Shown here one piece after another: positions 29,667-40,947 of a DNA stretch of 64,000 nucleotides. The first letter of the stretch is position 1, and the number at the start of each line of letters is the position of its first letter. The notes under the pieces were generated by a model. It did not search any database. It saw only the letters and a program-made list of their open reading frames with translations, and was not told the origin of the DNA. Origin of the DNA: Chloroflexota bacterium (GTDB taxonomy: Bacteria > Chloroflexota > JAJPGV01). The stretch covers positions 1 to 64,000 of the forward strand of contig JAJPGV010000061.1 of assembly GCA_021325635.1 (NCBI GenBank), in the 5' to 3' direction. Both the position numbers and the translations under genes were made by a program.

Positions 29667-30314
29667 TCAGGCACGAATCAGCATGCTTTCGTCGAGAGGC
29701 CGTCGCGCTGGGACAGGCGGTTGCTCCACTGCCTGGCCAACAGTGATCAGCGCCTGGGGCTCCCAGTCGTCTGGCAGCCCCAGTGCACGTTGGACAACGT
29801 CGGGGCAGAACAGTGGGGCGCACATCCAGCAGGCGCCCAGTCCCTGGAGGTGAACGGACAGCAGCAGGTTCTGGATGGCGGCGCCGACGCCCTGCACGGC
29901 CATGTCGCGCTCCGCTTGCCGCCGGCGTGCGTCCGGATACTGGTCCATGTCGCGCTGACTCGAGCACACAACGATCAGCGCTCGGGCCCTGCTCAGGCGA
30001 ACCCGAGAGCCCTTGATCTGTCCGGCGATGAGCCGGGGACTGAGCTCGTCGCCGGCGAGGTCCTCACCCCATTTGTCGCCCATCGCTTCTGCCAGGCTGC
30101 GTCTGGCGGCGTCCGAGCTCACGAGTGCGAAGCGCCAGGGTTGGGCATGGTGCGGAGAGGGCGCCCAGCAGGCATCTTCGATCGCCCGTTCGAGCGCCGC
30201 CAGATCGATTGGCTCGTCGCGGTAGGCGCGCACCGTTCGGCGCTCCCGGACGAGCCGGCGAAAAGCCTCGTAGGCAACGGCCGCCATGTCTGTACGCCGA
30301 TTGTAAGCGGTCAC
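29667..30314 (-). CDS. Nitroreductase-family flavoprotein, probable dehydro-F420-0 reductase (FbiB C-terminal-like)
   Basis: 215 residues. Nitroreductase fold: RRLVRERRTVRAYRDEPI at the N-terminus (FMN phosphate-binding Arg), APSPHHAQPWRFALV, and AVQGVGAAIQNLLLSVHLQGLGACWM with the conserved helix. Located 50 bp upstream of cofD on the same strand. In mycobacteria FbiB is a CofE-nitroreductase fusion whose C-terminal domain reduces dehydro-F420-0, and Chloroflexota have separate versions; the context strongly suggests that role here. Sequence alone cannot exclude another NAD(P)H:FMN reductase function. Confidence 0.85.
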   Translation of the reverse strand: MTAYNRRTDMAAVAYEAFRRLVRERRTVRAYRDEPIDLAALERAIEDACWAPSPHHAQPWRFALVSSDAARRSLAEAMGDKWGEDLAGDELSPRLIAGQIKGSRVRLSRARALIVVCSSQRDMDQYPDARRRQAERDMAVQGVGAAIQNLLLSVHLQGLGACWMCAPLFCPDVVQRALGLPDDWEPQALITVGQAVEQPPVPARRPLDESMLIRA

Positions 30315-30351
30315 TCCGAGGTGTGGGATGCGCTTACCGGCTGGCGGCGAA

Positions 30352-30921
30352 TCAGCGCTGCAGGGCGAATGAGAACGCGGTGGTGAGGTTGAGCACGTCC
30401 TGATTGGCGCGGTTGAGGTCCTCGCTCAGCTTGCGGGCGATGTTCATGAAGACGCGGAAGCCCAGGGCCGTGTCGGACTCGGCCAGCGCCACGAAGTCCG
30501 GGTTCTGGATGACCCCGAGGTCGCATTGGGTGGTGGCGGTTACCGTCGCCGAACGCTTGCTTGCAGCGTCGAACAGCGCCATCTCGCCGAAGGCGAAGAA
30601 GCCCGGAATGGTCAGGACGTTGGATGGGTTCAGCGGTTTTTCCGCCGGGGGCGGCTCTTTCGATTCGAGGCGCACCATGGCTTTTCGCGCTTGGTGGAAG
30701 CCGTCGGAGCCCTTGACGTACAGGGTCTTCGACACCTCGACCTGACCCCGCAGCAGCAGGAACATGCTGTCGCCGCTCTCGCCGTCCTTGATGATGTCGT
30801 CGCCCGCGGCGGTGGTTTGACTGCGCACGATCCTGGCTACCTTCCCCGCCTGCTCCTCGGTGAGCCCGGAAAAGTAGTTGATGCGCAGGATCTGCTCGTG
30901 GCTGATCGTCTCGATGGCCAT
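30352..30921 (-). CDS. Cyclic-nucleotide-binding domain protein
   Basis: 189 residues. A single CNMP-binding (CAP effector-like) fold: YFSGLTEEQAGKVARIV, DDIIKDGESGDSMFLLLRGQVEV (the GD-S/N-M-F/Y strand), then a phosphate-binding cassette-like FFAFGEMALFDAASKRSATVTA. In the canonical cassette FGE-x-A/S-L-x-x-x-x-R-x-A/S; here FGEMALFDAASKRSATV retains Gly-Glu and Arg-Ser-Ala. No helix-turn-helix follows, so it is not a CRP-type regulator. Its ATG overlaps the stop of the K+ channel gene by one base (TGATG), so it may be a detached gating subunit of that channel. A 28-residue acidic/Pro insertion precedes the cassette. Confidence 0.85.
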   Translation of the reverse strand: MAIETISHEQILRINYFSGLTEEQAGKVARIVRSQTTAAGDDIIKDGESGDSMFLLLRGQVEVSKTLYVKGSDGFHQARKAMVRLESKEPPPAEKPLNPSNVLTIPGFFAFGEMALFDAASKRSATVTATTQCDLGVIQNPDFVALAESDTALGFRVFMNIARKLSEDLNRANQDVLNLTTAFSFALQR

Positions 30922-32243
30922 CAGGTCATGACCAGGGCGGAGTGTTTTCCTCCGATGACGTAATCGGGGGGAGGATTGAGACGGACGACGATGCGCTCGT
31001 CCGTCGACATGCTGATGCCGGCGGCCTGAACCTGCTGCTGGATGAACTCCGTGATGTAGTCGCTGCCTCCGCGCATCGCCTGGCTCAGGCCAAAGCCCTC
31101 TTCACGAATGGCGAACCCGACCAACAGCTGGTTGCCATTCTCGCGAAGGTATTGAAACAGCGGTCCTATCGTGCCCCCAACGAAATGCTGGGGGATTTCA
31201 ACTGCCTTCAGGCCATGAGCGGCGTCAACCGACATCAGCTCGGACAGCGCCTGGGGCGCCCCCGGATTGGCCACGTGGTTGGCCAGCAGCTCGGCGGTGA
31301 ACTCGTCCGAAATGATGACCTCGTCCGCCTTGGCGCGCTTGGCGTGAGCGGCATCCTCGCGCTGCAGGACGTGAGCGTACACCTTCACCTGCGGCGCCAT
31401 CTCTTTGATGATGAGCGACGACAGTACGGTCTTCTGCTCGTCGATCTGCTCGTCCGTGCCCCCGCCGGTGGCATCCGGGATGATGACGGCGTGCGCGGCC
31501 TTCTTGATCCCGGCGTTCAGCAGAATCGACTCTTGTGTGTACGACCCTCTGACGAACAGGATGCGCAGGTTGGCATAGGCTTTCAAATGCGGTTCGATCA
31601 CGTCGGCGCTGGCTTCATTGACCAGGACGACGTCCCGGGCTCCCGCGCGCGACAGTGTTGTCAGGAAGCGCGGCATGTTGCCATTCCACCCACACACAAT
31701 GGTGTGCCCAGTCAGCGTTTCAGCGTCCAGAGTACTTCCCTCCTTTATGCGCCTGGCTACGAGGAGCGACGACGCCGTTGCCGTGAAGAGCGAGACGAGC
31801 ACCACGCTGGCCAGGATGAGAATGCTGCCGACCAGTCTGCCCGGGAAGGTGATCGGCGTCTTGTCTCCGTAGCCCACCGTGGCCATGGTCACGATGACGT
31901 ACCACAAGGCGTCGCCGATGCCTGTGAGGTAGTTGCTGGAGAAGAAGGCGTTGTCTGCGTCGCTGCGCTCGAGCAGCCAGATGACGTTCGAGCTGACAAT
32001 CATGACCAGCGCGATGATCAGGACCAGGCGCCCGAACTCGGTGCGCAGGAGCTGCACCGGACCCCGCACCAGCCCCGACCAGCTTTCGCCTGCGCTGGCC
32101 ACGCGGGTTCGCCATTGGCTCAGGATTCCGGGCTTGGCTGCATCAGGCTGGCTGCTATTCGGAGACAGCGCAGGACCGACGTCAGAGGGATGACCCTTGC
32201 CGTTAGTTGCTGCTGGTTCGGGTTTGGCTGCGACGGTCGCCAT
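30921..32243 (-). CDS. Two-helix potassium channel with RCK (TrkA-N/C) domain
   Basis: 440 residues. A Pro/Ser-rich cytoplasmic N-terminus (about 65 residues) precedes helix 1 (LVLIIALVMIVSSNVIWLL), the pore helix and the K+ selectivity filter TVGYGD (122-127), then helix 2 (LVGSILILASVVLVSLF). An RCK/TrkA-N Rossmann-like domain starts about residue 179 (GHTIVCGWNGNM) and a second C-terminal RCK lobe follows. This is the MthK/Kch architecture: K+ conduction gated by ligand binding to the RCK ring. The coupled CNB protein gene directly downstream suggests cyclic-nucleotide input. Confidence 0.92.
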   Translation of the reverse strand: MATVAAKPEPAATNGKGHPSDVGPALSPNSSQPDAAKPGILSQWRTRVASAGESWSGLVRGPVQLLRTEFGRLVLIIALVMIVSSNVIWLLERSDADNAFFSSNYLTGIGDALWYVIVTMATVGYGDKTPITFPGRLVGSILILASVVLVSLFTATASSLLVARRIKEGSTLDAETLTGHTIVCGWNGNMPRFLTTLSRAGARDVVLVNEASADVIEPHLKAYANLRILFVRGSYTQESILLNAGIKKAAHAVIIPDATGGGTDEQIDEQKTVLSSLIIKEMAPQVKVYAHVLQREDAAHAKRAKADEVIISDEFTAELLANHVANPGAPQALSELMSVDAAHGLKAVEIPQHFVGGTIGPLFQYLRENGNQLLVGFAIREEGFGLSQAMRGGSDYITEFIQQQVQAAGISMSTDERIVVRLNPPPDYVIGGKHSALVMT

Positions 32244-32358
32244 TCAACTCGTTGTGACCCTACGGATCAAGAACCTAGTTTACTGGGTGCCTGCCAATGC
32301 TGGCGAAGCCCAGTACTTATCGGTAGCTGACCGTCGAGGGCGGGCTGTTAGAGAGCGA

Positions 32359-35013
<2,655 letters not shown>

Positions 35014-35044
35014 CGCCCAACTATTATCTCCGTTAGCACATCGC

Positions 35045-35881
35045 ATGGCTGGACCTCCAGCCGGGCATTGCAAGGAGAACGCATTGGCCCTGGACTCAAT
35101 CGGAGCGGTCGGGGGGTTGTCCTCCCCGCCACCAGCGCCGGCTTCCGCGCCAGATCGACCTCTCCGCGAGCAGACGTACCCGGTGGACGTCGAGTTCAAT
35201 GAGTCCTCGCCACGTCACCGTCTGTGGGCCCTCCCAGTGCTCGGCTTCGTGGCCAAGGGGATCATCTTGATCCCGCATTTCATCTGCCTGTTGCTGCTGG
35301 ATTTGCTGGCTGGTGTCTACACGCCGCAGCCGACCTTCCAGCTCATTGGCGCCCTCTCTTTCGGAGATGTCGAGGCGTTTTCGGCCTGGCTGGTGCTGCT
35401 GCTGATCTTCAGCGGGGCGCAATCCATCCTGTGGATCCCGGTCCTCTTTGGTGGCAAGTATCCGCTTTGGGGATACGTGCTCGTCGGCGGCCTGCTACGT
35501 TGGACGTGCCGAGTGTCGGCCTTCCTCCTTGGGCTAACCGACCAGTATCCGCCGTTCAGCCTCAAGAGCGGCAGGGACGACCGCCCCTTCGACGTGCAGG
35601 TTCGGATTCACGTGGCCGAGCGAAGCAGCCGGCTGTGGGCGGTCCCGATCCTGGGGTGGTACGTCAAGGTTCTTGCCCTTCTGCCGCACTGGATCATCCT
35701 GCCGCTGCTGTGGATTGCCGCCGGCGTCAGCCAGCTGGTGTTGTGGCTGCCCGTGCTCGTCTCCCGGCGCTATCCCGCCTGGGGCTACCGTCTCGTGGGG
35801 GGCACCTTACGGTGGCAGACGCGCGTGATCGCCTTCCAGTTCGGCTTGACCGACCGCTATCCGCCGTTCTCCCTGGCCTGA
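35045..35881 (+). CDS. DUF4389-family membrane protein with duplicated unit
   Basis: 278 residues. Two homologous halves each read (V-x-V-x-F/I ... S-x-R-L-W-A-x-P-x-L-G) then a pair of hydrophobic helices and end in a Y-P-x-W-G-Y-x-L-V-G-G-x-L-R-W ... G-L-T-D-x-Y-P-P-F-S-L block (FLLGLTDQYPPFSLK in the first, FQFGLTDRYPPFSLA in the second). This is the DUF4389 pattern, integral membrane and of unknown function. It is divergent from ppdK with only 31 bp between starts, so if the ATG 35045 is right the promoters overlap the coding ends; a later start near residue 40 is possible. Confidence 0.82.
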   Translation: MAGPPAGHCKENALALDSIGAVGGLSSPPPAPASAPDRPLREQTYPVDVEFNESSPRHRLWALPVLGFVAKGIILIPHFICLLLLDLLAGVYTPQPTFQLIGALSFGDVEAFSAWLVLLLIFSGAQSILWIPVLFGGKYPLWGYVLVGGLLRWTCRVSAFLLGLTDQYPPFSLKSGRDDRPFDVQVRIHVAERSSRLWAVPILGWYVKVLALLPHWIILPLLWIAAGVSQLVLWLPVLVSRRYPAWGYRLVGGTLRWQTRVIAFQFGLTDRYPPFSLA

Positions 35882-36123
35882 GGTGTGCATGAGCCCACAG
35901 GTTGCGGCAGGGCCAGGACCACGTAGTCGGGACGGTCGGCCCGCTCCACCGTAACCGGTGCAATGGCCCCGACCGCGATCGCGCGTAACCACCACGCCGA
36001 TCCATGTGGGGCGGGGCCTTGCACCAACCGGGGTGGCTGGGCAAACGCCCGGGGCGTCGAGCCGTCTAAATGGATCGCGCGGGGTCCTGCCGTGGGTGGG
36101 GTGTGGAGATGGCCAGGCAGCGA

Positions 36124-36786
36124 TTATCTGCTGCTGCGGTCGATCCAGCTCCTCACAACGTCGGCAACGACCTCGGGTCGGTTGCGGGCAAGCGTTCGTA
36201 GCCGGTCCGCGAGGACGCGGCGGCGGGCCTCGTCCGGCGTTTCAGGTCGCGTCTCCTCTTCTTCGATCAGCACGCCCCCAGCTTCCTCGCCCGCGACTTC
36301 CGATCCGCCGGGAGCGGCCTCACCGCCGGTCGCGGCTCGTTGAGCTTGAGCCTGCGCGTGCGCCACAGCCAGCTCTCGCATCTCCTGCAGCTGGGACAGG
36401 CGTTCCTGCTGCTCGCGGAAGGCCTCTTCTTCGCTCTGCAGGCGCTGGGCCAGCGCGGTATTCGGCGGCTGCTCATTGCGCCAGTTGATGCCCGTGGAGA
36501 TGGCCATGACGATGGCGGCCAGTCCTCCCGCCAGGGCGACGAATAGGCCGTCCAGAGCGATTCGAACCGACGACACGTCGGCGCACGGCGCTGAGCCTGG
36601 CCTGGCCGAGCACTGCGCATAGGCCTGCGTCAGCTGCACCGCGAACAGCCCGCTGGCCGCCACGAGGACGAGGGCGACCACGATCATGCCTGCCCACATG
36701 CGCGGGCCGATGCGCGACACGCCGCTAGGATACCAGCCACTCTGCCAGCACCGGTCATTGTCCAAACAAAGGTACCGTTGGCGCAA
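36124..36786 (-). CDS. Hypothetical two-helix membrane protein with coiled-coil tail
   Basis: 220 residues as read; the start may be at Met30 (MWAGMIVVALVLVAASGLF). Two transmembrane segments (about 30-50 and 75-100) enclose a short loop with two Cys (AQCSARPGSAPC). A Gln/Glu-rich probable coiled coil follows (AQRLQSEEEAFREQQERLSQLQ), then an acidic linker and a C-terminal helix (LARNRPEVVADVVRSWI). That last helix resembles the C-terminal tail of flagellar FliF, where it binds FliG, but nothing else supports a flagellar role. Divergent from the PilZ gene (26 bp). Confidence 0.6.
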   Translation of the reverse strand: MRQRYLCLDNDRCWQSGWYPSGVSRIGPRMWAGMIVVALVLVAASGLFAVQLTQAYAQCSARPGSAPCADVSSVRIALDGLFVALAGGLAAIVMAISTGINWRNEQPPNTALAQRLQSEEEAFREQQERLSQLQEMRELAVAHAQAQAQRAATGGEAAPGGSEVAGEEAGGVLIEEEETRPETPDEARRRVLADRLRTLARNRPEVVADVVRSWIDRSSR

Positions 36787-36812
36787 GGCTCGTCTTGGCC
36801 CATAATTCGGGC

Positions 36813-37508
36813 ATGGCCATGAAGGCTCCCCTGCGCGAACGCCGGCGCTACTTCCGGGCGCAGGTGGACATCCCCGCCACGCTCTATCTTCAGGCTTCGG
36901 ATGACATGCGCCGCACCTGCCGCGTATTCAGTCTCGGCGGCGGGGGTGTGGGCATCTACATCGCCACGTTGGAAGAGCTGCCGCTGGCTGCCACGCACGA
37001 GATTCGATTCGAGCTGCCGAGCCGGCCAGATGCGCTGTTCTTCGAATGCCAGATCGTGCAGGTCGTTCCGGACAAGGAGGAGAAGGGGCAGGTCGTCCGG
37101 CTGGCCTTCATCGAGCCCAAGCCCGGCTACCAGGACGCGGTCATCTCCTACATTCAGAACAAAGAGCGCTACGACCGCAGCGCATTCAAGGTCGCCATGC
37201 CGGTGTCGCTAGAGGCACAGACCGGGCTGCGGCAGTTCGTGCCCTACAAGGGCACTACCGTCGAGGCTGGCCGGCAGTACGCGCTGTGCGAGCTGTCCAA
37301 GTTCGGCTTGGCAACGACCTCTGAGGTCGTCGCGACCTTCCTCGGACCAAAATTCCGAGACGAGATCTTCCTGCAAGCCACGGTGAGCAAGGTGGATCGC
37401 AACCCCATGACCAACAGCTACCGCGTACGGATTGACTTCCATCAGCCGAGCGATGAGATGCTGGACTTCATCCGTCGCCACTACGGCGGCAAGTCCAAGC
37501 CCATCTGA
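36813..37508 (+). CDS. PilZ-domain protein
   Basis: 231 residues from ATG 36813 (MAMKAPLRERRRYFR); a TTG at 36795 would add six residues. The first half carries the c-di-GMP-binding signature RERRRYFR (R-x-x-x-R) followed by the FSLGGGGVGIY loop in place of D/N-x-S-x-x-G; that loop keeps the Ser and Gly but lacks the Asp/Asn, so binding is uncertain. The second half repeats a beta-rich segment ending RVRIDFHQPSDEMLDFIRRHY. There is no GGDEF, EAL or flagellar gene nearby; a divergent two-helix membrane protein gene is the only neighbour. Confidence 0.78.
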   Translation: MAMKAPLRERRRYFRAQVDIPATLYLQASDDMRRTCRVFSLGGGGVGIYIATLEELPLAATHEIRFELPSRPDALFFECQIVQVVPDKEEKGQVVRLAFIEPKPGYQDAVISYIQNKERYDRSAFKVAMPVSLEAQTGLRQFVPYKGTTVEAGRQYALCELSKFGLATTSEVVATFLGPKFRDEIFLQATVSKVDRNPMTNSYRVRIDFHQPSDEMLDFIRRHYGGKSKPI

Positions 37509-37613
37509 AACCCGGTCAGCCTGAGCGTCCAGCGAAGGATCCACTCCCCTGGTCGGCGCGCAGAGTGACCCGCTGCTTACTCCAACCTCGTCTGAGGCGA
37601 GTATGCGCCGCGG

Positions 37614-38279
37614 CTATCGACCTGGAGGTGGCTTGACCCACTCCACGTCACCGTAGAAGTCTGCCGGCCAGGGATGCCGCAGATACTCGGCGTACTCGCG
37701 CTTGGCCTCCGCAATCGTCGTGTTGGGTCCATGCCCCGGCATCACTACCGTTTCCTCCGGCAGCGGGTGGAGGTGGGTAACGATCGAGCGGACGATCGTC
37801 TCCAGGTCACCGGGGGCCGAGGTCTTGCCGGGGCCGCCCTGAAACAGGGTGTCGCCGCTGATCAGCGATCGCCCGATGCGCAGACAGATGCTGCCGGGCG
37901 TATGGCCGGGAGTGTGCAGCACCGTGACCCGTTTGCTGCCGACCTTGATCTCCTGTCCGTGGCTCAGCCGGCCATCGATCCGTTCCGGCGGGATGTTGAT
38001 TTCCTTGTCGCACACCAGGACCGGCGCCTGCGTCGCCGCGCGCACCGGATCGTAGGTCATCCAATGGTCGCGGTGCCAGTGGGTGGCCACAATCTGGTGG
38101 ACGTTCGCCGCGGCTATGGCCTCGAGCAGGGGCTGCTCGTCGAGCGGCATGTCTACCAGCAGCGAGTCCTTCGCTTCAGCGTCGTGAAGGATGTAGGCGT
38201 TATTGCCGTACGGGCCCATCGGCCCGACCTTCACGACGCTGAAGCTGTCCTCGGTGTAGACGGTGGCTTTCGGTGGCAT
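37614..38279 (-). CDS. MBL-fold metallo-hydrolase (glyoxalase II-like)
   Basis: 221 residues. The metallo-beta-lactamase motif is complete: THWHRDHW (HxHxDH), HTPGHTPGSICL, SGDTLFQGG and MPGHGPNTT. The pattern and length fit the hydroxyacylglutathione hydrolase-like branch, which cleaves thioesters or similar, though the true substrate is unknown. The N-terminus (SVVKVGPMGPYGNNAYILHD) matches the strand preceding the metal site. It lies 38 bp downstream of sdhB on the same strand and may be the last gene of the sdhCAB transcript. Confidence 0.88.
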   Translation of the reverse strand: MPPKATVYTEDSFSVVKVGPMGPYGNNAYILHDAEAKDSLLVDMPLDEQPLLEAIAAANVHQIVATHWHRDHWMTYDPVRAATQAPVLVCDKEINIPPERIDGRLSHGQEIKVGSKRVTVLHTPGHTPGSICLRIGRSLISGDTLFQGGPGKTSAPGDLETIVRSIVTHLHPLPEETVVMPGHGPNTTIAEAKREYAEYLRHPWPADFYGDVEWVKPPPGR

Positions 38280-38317
38280 GGGCTAGCGCTCGTGCTGGGA
38301 ACCGTTCCTGCCCGCTG

Positions 38318-39142
38318 CTACTCGACGATGCCCTTGCGGGGATCCCTGCCGCTCAGCTTGCGGGCGATCCACGCCAGCGGGTCGTAGAACTCGGTCACCA
38401 CGCGCTCCTTGAGGGGGATGATGGCGTTGTCGGTGATGTGGATGTGCTCGGGGCAGACCTCGGTGCAGCACTTGGTGATGTTGCAGAAGCCCAGCCCGGC
38501 CTTGTACTTCAGCAGCTCCCGCCGATCGTTCGTGTCGAGTGGGTGCAATTCCAGCGCCGCCAGCCTCACAAAGAGCCGCGGTCCGGCGAACGATTGCTTG
38601 TTCTCTTCGTGGTCGCGGATGACGTGGCACACGTTCTGGCACAGGAAGCATTCGATGCACTTGTGGAATTCCTGGACACGGTCCACGTCCTCCTGGTACA
38701 TGCGGCGCTTGCCGTCCGGATCCAGGGGCTTGGGTTTGAAGGCCGGCACCTCCTTGGCCTTCTGGAAGTTGAAGGACACGTCGGTAACCAAGTCCTTGAT
38801 GAGCGGGAAAGTGCGGATAGGCGAGATCGTGATGACCTTCCCCGGCTCGAAGGTATTCATCCTGGTCATGCACATCAGCCGTGGCTTGCCATTGATCTCG
38901 GCGCTGCACGAGCCGCACTTGCCGGCTTTGCAGTTCCAGCGGACCGCCAGATCGTTAGCCTGCATGGCCTGGATGCGATGGACGACGTCGAGGACGACCA
39001 TGCCTTCTTCGAGGGGGACGGTGTATTCCTGAAATGCGCCGCCCGCCGCGTCCCCGCGCCAGATGCGCATCGTCACCGTCTGTCCCGCGGCGGAAGCTGA
39101 CGCGCTTGGGCCGCCCGCCGGCCGCTCAGCAACTGCAGCCAT
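38318..39142 (-). CDS. sdhB: Succinate dehydrogenase/fumarate reductase iron-sulfur subunit
   Basis: 274 residues. The [2Fe-2S] domain has CKAGKCGSCSAEI plus a further Cys (LMCMT); the C-terminal part has CIECFLCQNVC for [4Fe-4S] and CNITKCCTEVCPEHI for [3Fe-4S]. Passes electrons from SdhA's FAD to the membrane quinone site. It starts 2 bp after the sdhA stop. A 23-residue Ala/Ser-rich N-terminus precedes the core (TVTMRIWRGD). Confidence 0.95.
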   Translation of the reverse strand: MAAVAERPAGGPSASASAAGQTVTMRIWRGDAAGGAFQEYTVPLEEGMVVLDVVHRIQAMQANDLAVRWNCKAGKCGSCSAEINGKPRLMCMTRMNTFEPGKVITISPIRTFPLIKDLVTDVSFNFQKAKEVPAFKPKPLDPDGKRRMYQEDVDRVQEFHKCIECFLCQNVCHVIRDHEENKQSFAGPRLFVRLAALELHPLDTNDRRELLKYKAGLGFCNITKCCTEVCPEHIHITDNAIIPLKERVVTEFYDPLAWIARKLSGRDPRKGIVE

Positions 39143-39144
39143 GC

Positions 39145-40947
39145 TCAGTGCCCCTCCTCGAATAGCTGTTTGAGTTCATCCGGCATCTCGGGCAGCGGCT
39201 CCTCACGCAGCCGCATCTCCCCGTTCTCCTGCCGCATCACGAGGTTGACCTTGGCGAAATGCGGATCCGTAGTCGGATAGTCATCCCGAGTATGGCCTCC
39301 GCGGCTCTCTTTTCGGGCGATGGCGCCCACCGTGCAGGCCAGCGACACGGTGAGCATGTTGTGCAGATCGAGCGCCATGTGCCAGCCGGGGTTGTACTGC
39401 CGGCCGCCGAGCACGCTCACGTTGTCCAGCCGCTTGCGCAGCTCCGCCAGCTTGTCCAGCGCCTCCTTCAGCTCCGGCTCCACGCGGATGAGACCGACCA
39501 GGCTCTGCATCGTCTCCTGGAGGTCGGCGTGGATAGCGTAGGGGTTCTCACCGCCGGTATTCTCGAACGGTTTGAGCAGGTTGTGCATCACGCGTTCGAC
39601 TTCCCCAGCATCGACCACCGGCTGGCTGGGCAGAGCCTGGGCGTATTCGGCCGCGTGCAGCCCGGCGCGCCGGCCAAAGACCACCAGGTCGGACAGCGAA
39701 TTACCGCCCAGGCGGTTGGCGCCATGGAGCCCGGCCGCGACCTCGCCGGCCGCGAACAGCCCTTTCACCGCGGTCGCGGTGGTGTCGGCATCCACCCGCA
39801 CGCCACCCATGATGTAGTGGCACGTCGGGCCAATCTCCATCGGCTCCTTGGTGATGTCGACGTCGGCCAGCTCCTTGAACTGGTGGTACATCGACGGCAG
39901 CCGCTTCTGGATGTAGTCCGCCGGCCGCCGGCTGGCGATGTCCAGGAACACACCGCCGTGCGGCGTTCCGCGGCCGGCTTTGATCTCCGAGTTGATGGCC
40001 CGGGCGACCTCGTCGCGTGGCAGCAGATCGGGCGTGCGGCGGTTGTTCTTCTTGTCCTCGTACCAGGCGTCGGCTTCCTTCTCGTTATCGGCGGTCTCGG
40101 CCTTGAAGAACTCTGGAATGTACTTGAACATGAAGCGCTCGCCGCTGCTGTTCTTCAGCGTCCCGCCGTCGCCACGAACACCCTCGGTCACCAGGATGCC
40201 GCGCACGCTCGGCGGCCACACCATGCCGGTGGGATGGAACTGCACCATCTCCATGTCGATCAGCTCGGCGCCGGCGTCGGTTGCCAGGGTAATGCCGTCG
40301 CCGGTGCACTCCCAGGAGTTGGAGGTCACCTTCCACGATTTGCCCACGCCGCCGGTGGCCAGCACCACGGCCTTCGCCCTGAAGAGGATGAAGGCCCCGG
40401 TCTCGCGCCAGTAGCCAAAAGCGCCGGCGATCTTGTCGCCGTCCTTCAGCAGCCGCTGGACGTTGCACTCCATGTACACGTCGATGCCTTTGTGCACCGC
40501 GTGCTGCTGGAGCGTGCGAATCATCTCCAGGCCGGTCCGATCACCCACATGGGCCAGTCGGGCGTAGCGGTGCCCGCCAAAGTCACGCTGCAGGATGAGC
40601 CCGTCCTTGGTGCGGTCGAAGAGCGCGCCCCACTCCTCCAGCTCCAGCACACGGTCCGGCGATTCCTGGGCGTGGATCTGGGCCATGCGCCAGTTGTTCA
40701 GCATCTTGCCGCCGCGCATGGTGTCCCTGAAGTGCACCTTCCAGTTGTCTTCCGGCCATACGTTGCCCATGGCCGCGGCCATGCCACCTTCGGCCATGAC
40801 TGTGTGCGCCTTGCCGAGCAGGGATTTGCAGATGACCGCGGTTCTTACCCCCTTGGCTGAGGCCTCGATGGCGGCCCGCAGTCCGGCTCCCCCCGCTCCG
40901 ATGACGATGACGTCGTATTCATGTGTCTCGTACGGCTCAGTCGCCAT
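39145..40947 (-). CDS. sdhA: Succinate dehydrogenase/fumarate reductase flavoprotein subunit
   Basis: 600 residues. FAD-binding DVIVIGAGGAGLRAAIEA, the His for covalent FAD attachment in KAHTVMAEGGMAAAMG, the substrate-site HPTG (MVQFHPTGMVWPP), and an R-containing ANRLGGNSLSDLVVFG. The start ATG directly follows the sdhC stop (TAG-ATG), giving strong coupling. With sdhB and sdhC it makes a three-subunit complex. The direction (succinate oxidation vs fumarate reduction) cannot be told from the sequence. Confidence 0.95.
   Translation of the reverse strand: MATEPYETHEYDVIVIGAGGAGLRAAIEASAKGVRTAVICKSLLGKAHTVMAEGGMAAAMGNVWPEDNWKVHFRDTMRGGKMLNNWRMAQIHAQESPDRVLELEEWGALFDRTKDGLILQRDFGGHRYARLAHVGDRTGLEMIRTLQQHAVHKGIDVYMECNVQRLLKDGDKIAGAFGYWRETGAFILFRAKAVVLATGGVGKSWKVTSNSWECTGDGITLATDAGAELIDMEMVQFHPTGMVWPPSVRGILVTEGVRGDGGTLKNSSGERFMFKYIPEFFKAETADNEKEADAWYEDKKNNRRTPDLLPRDEVARAINSEIKAGRGTPHGGVFLDIASRRPADYIQKRLPSMYHQFKELADVDITKEPMEIGPTCHYIMGGVRVDADTTATAVKGLFAAGEVAAGLHGANRLGGNSLSDLVVFGRRAGLHAAEYAQALPSQPVVDAGEVERVMHNLLKPFENTGGENPYAIHADLQETMQSLVGLIRVEPELKEALDKLAELRKRLDNVSVLGGRQYNPGWHMALDLHNMLTVSLACTVGAIARKESRGGHTRDDYPTTDPHFAKVNLVMRQENGEMRLREEPLPEMPDELKQLFEEGH

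Noticed and set aside
35882-36123. Possible small genes in the 242-bp gap
   Set aside because: Short Arg/Pro/Ser-rich frames on the minus strand have no ribosome site and look like GC-rich noise.
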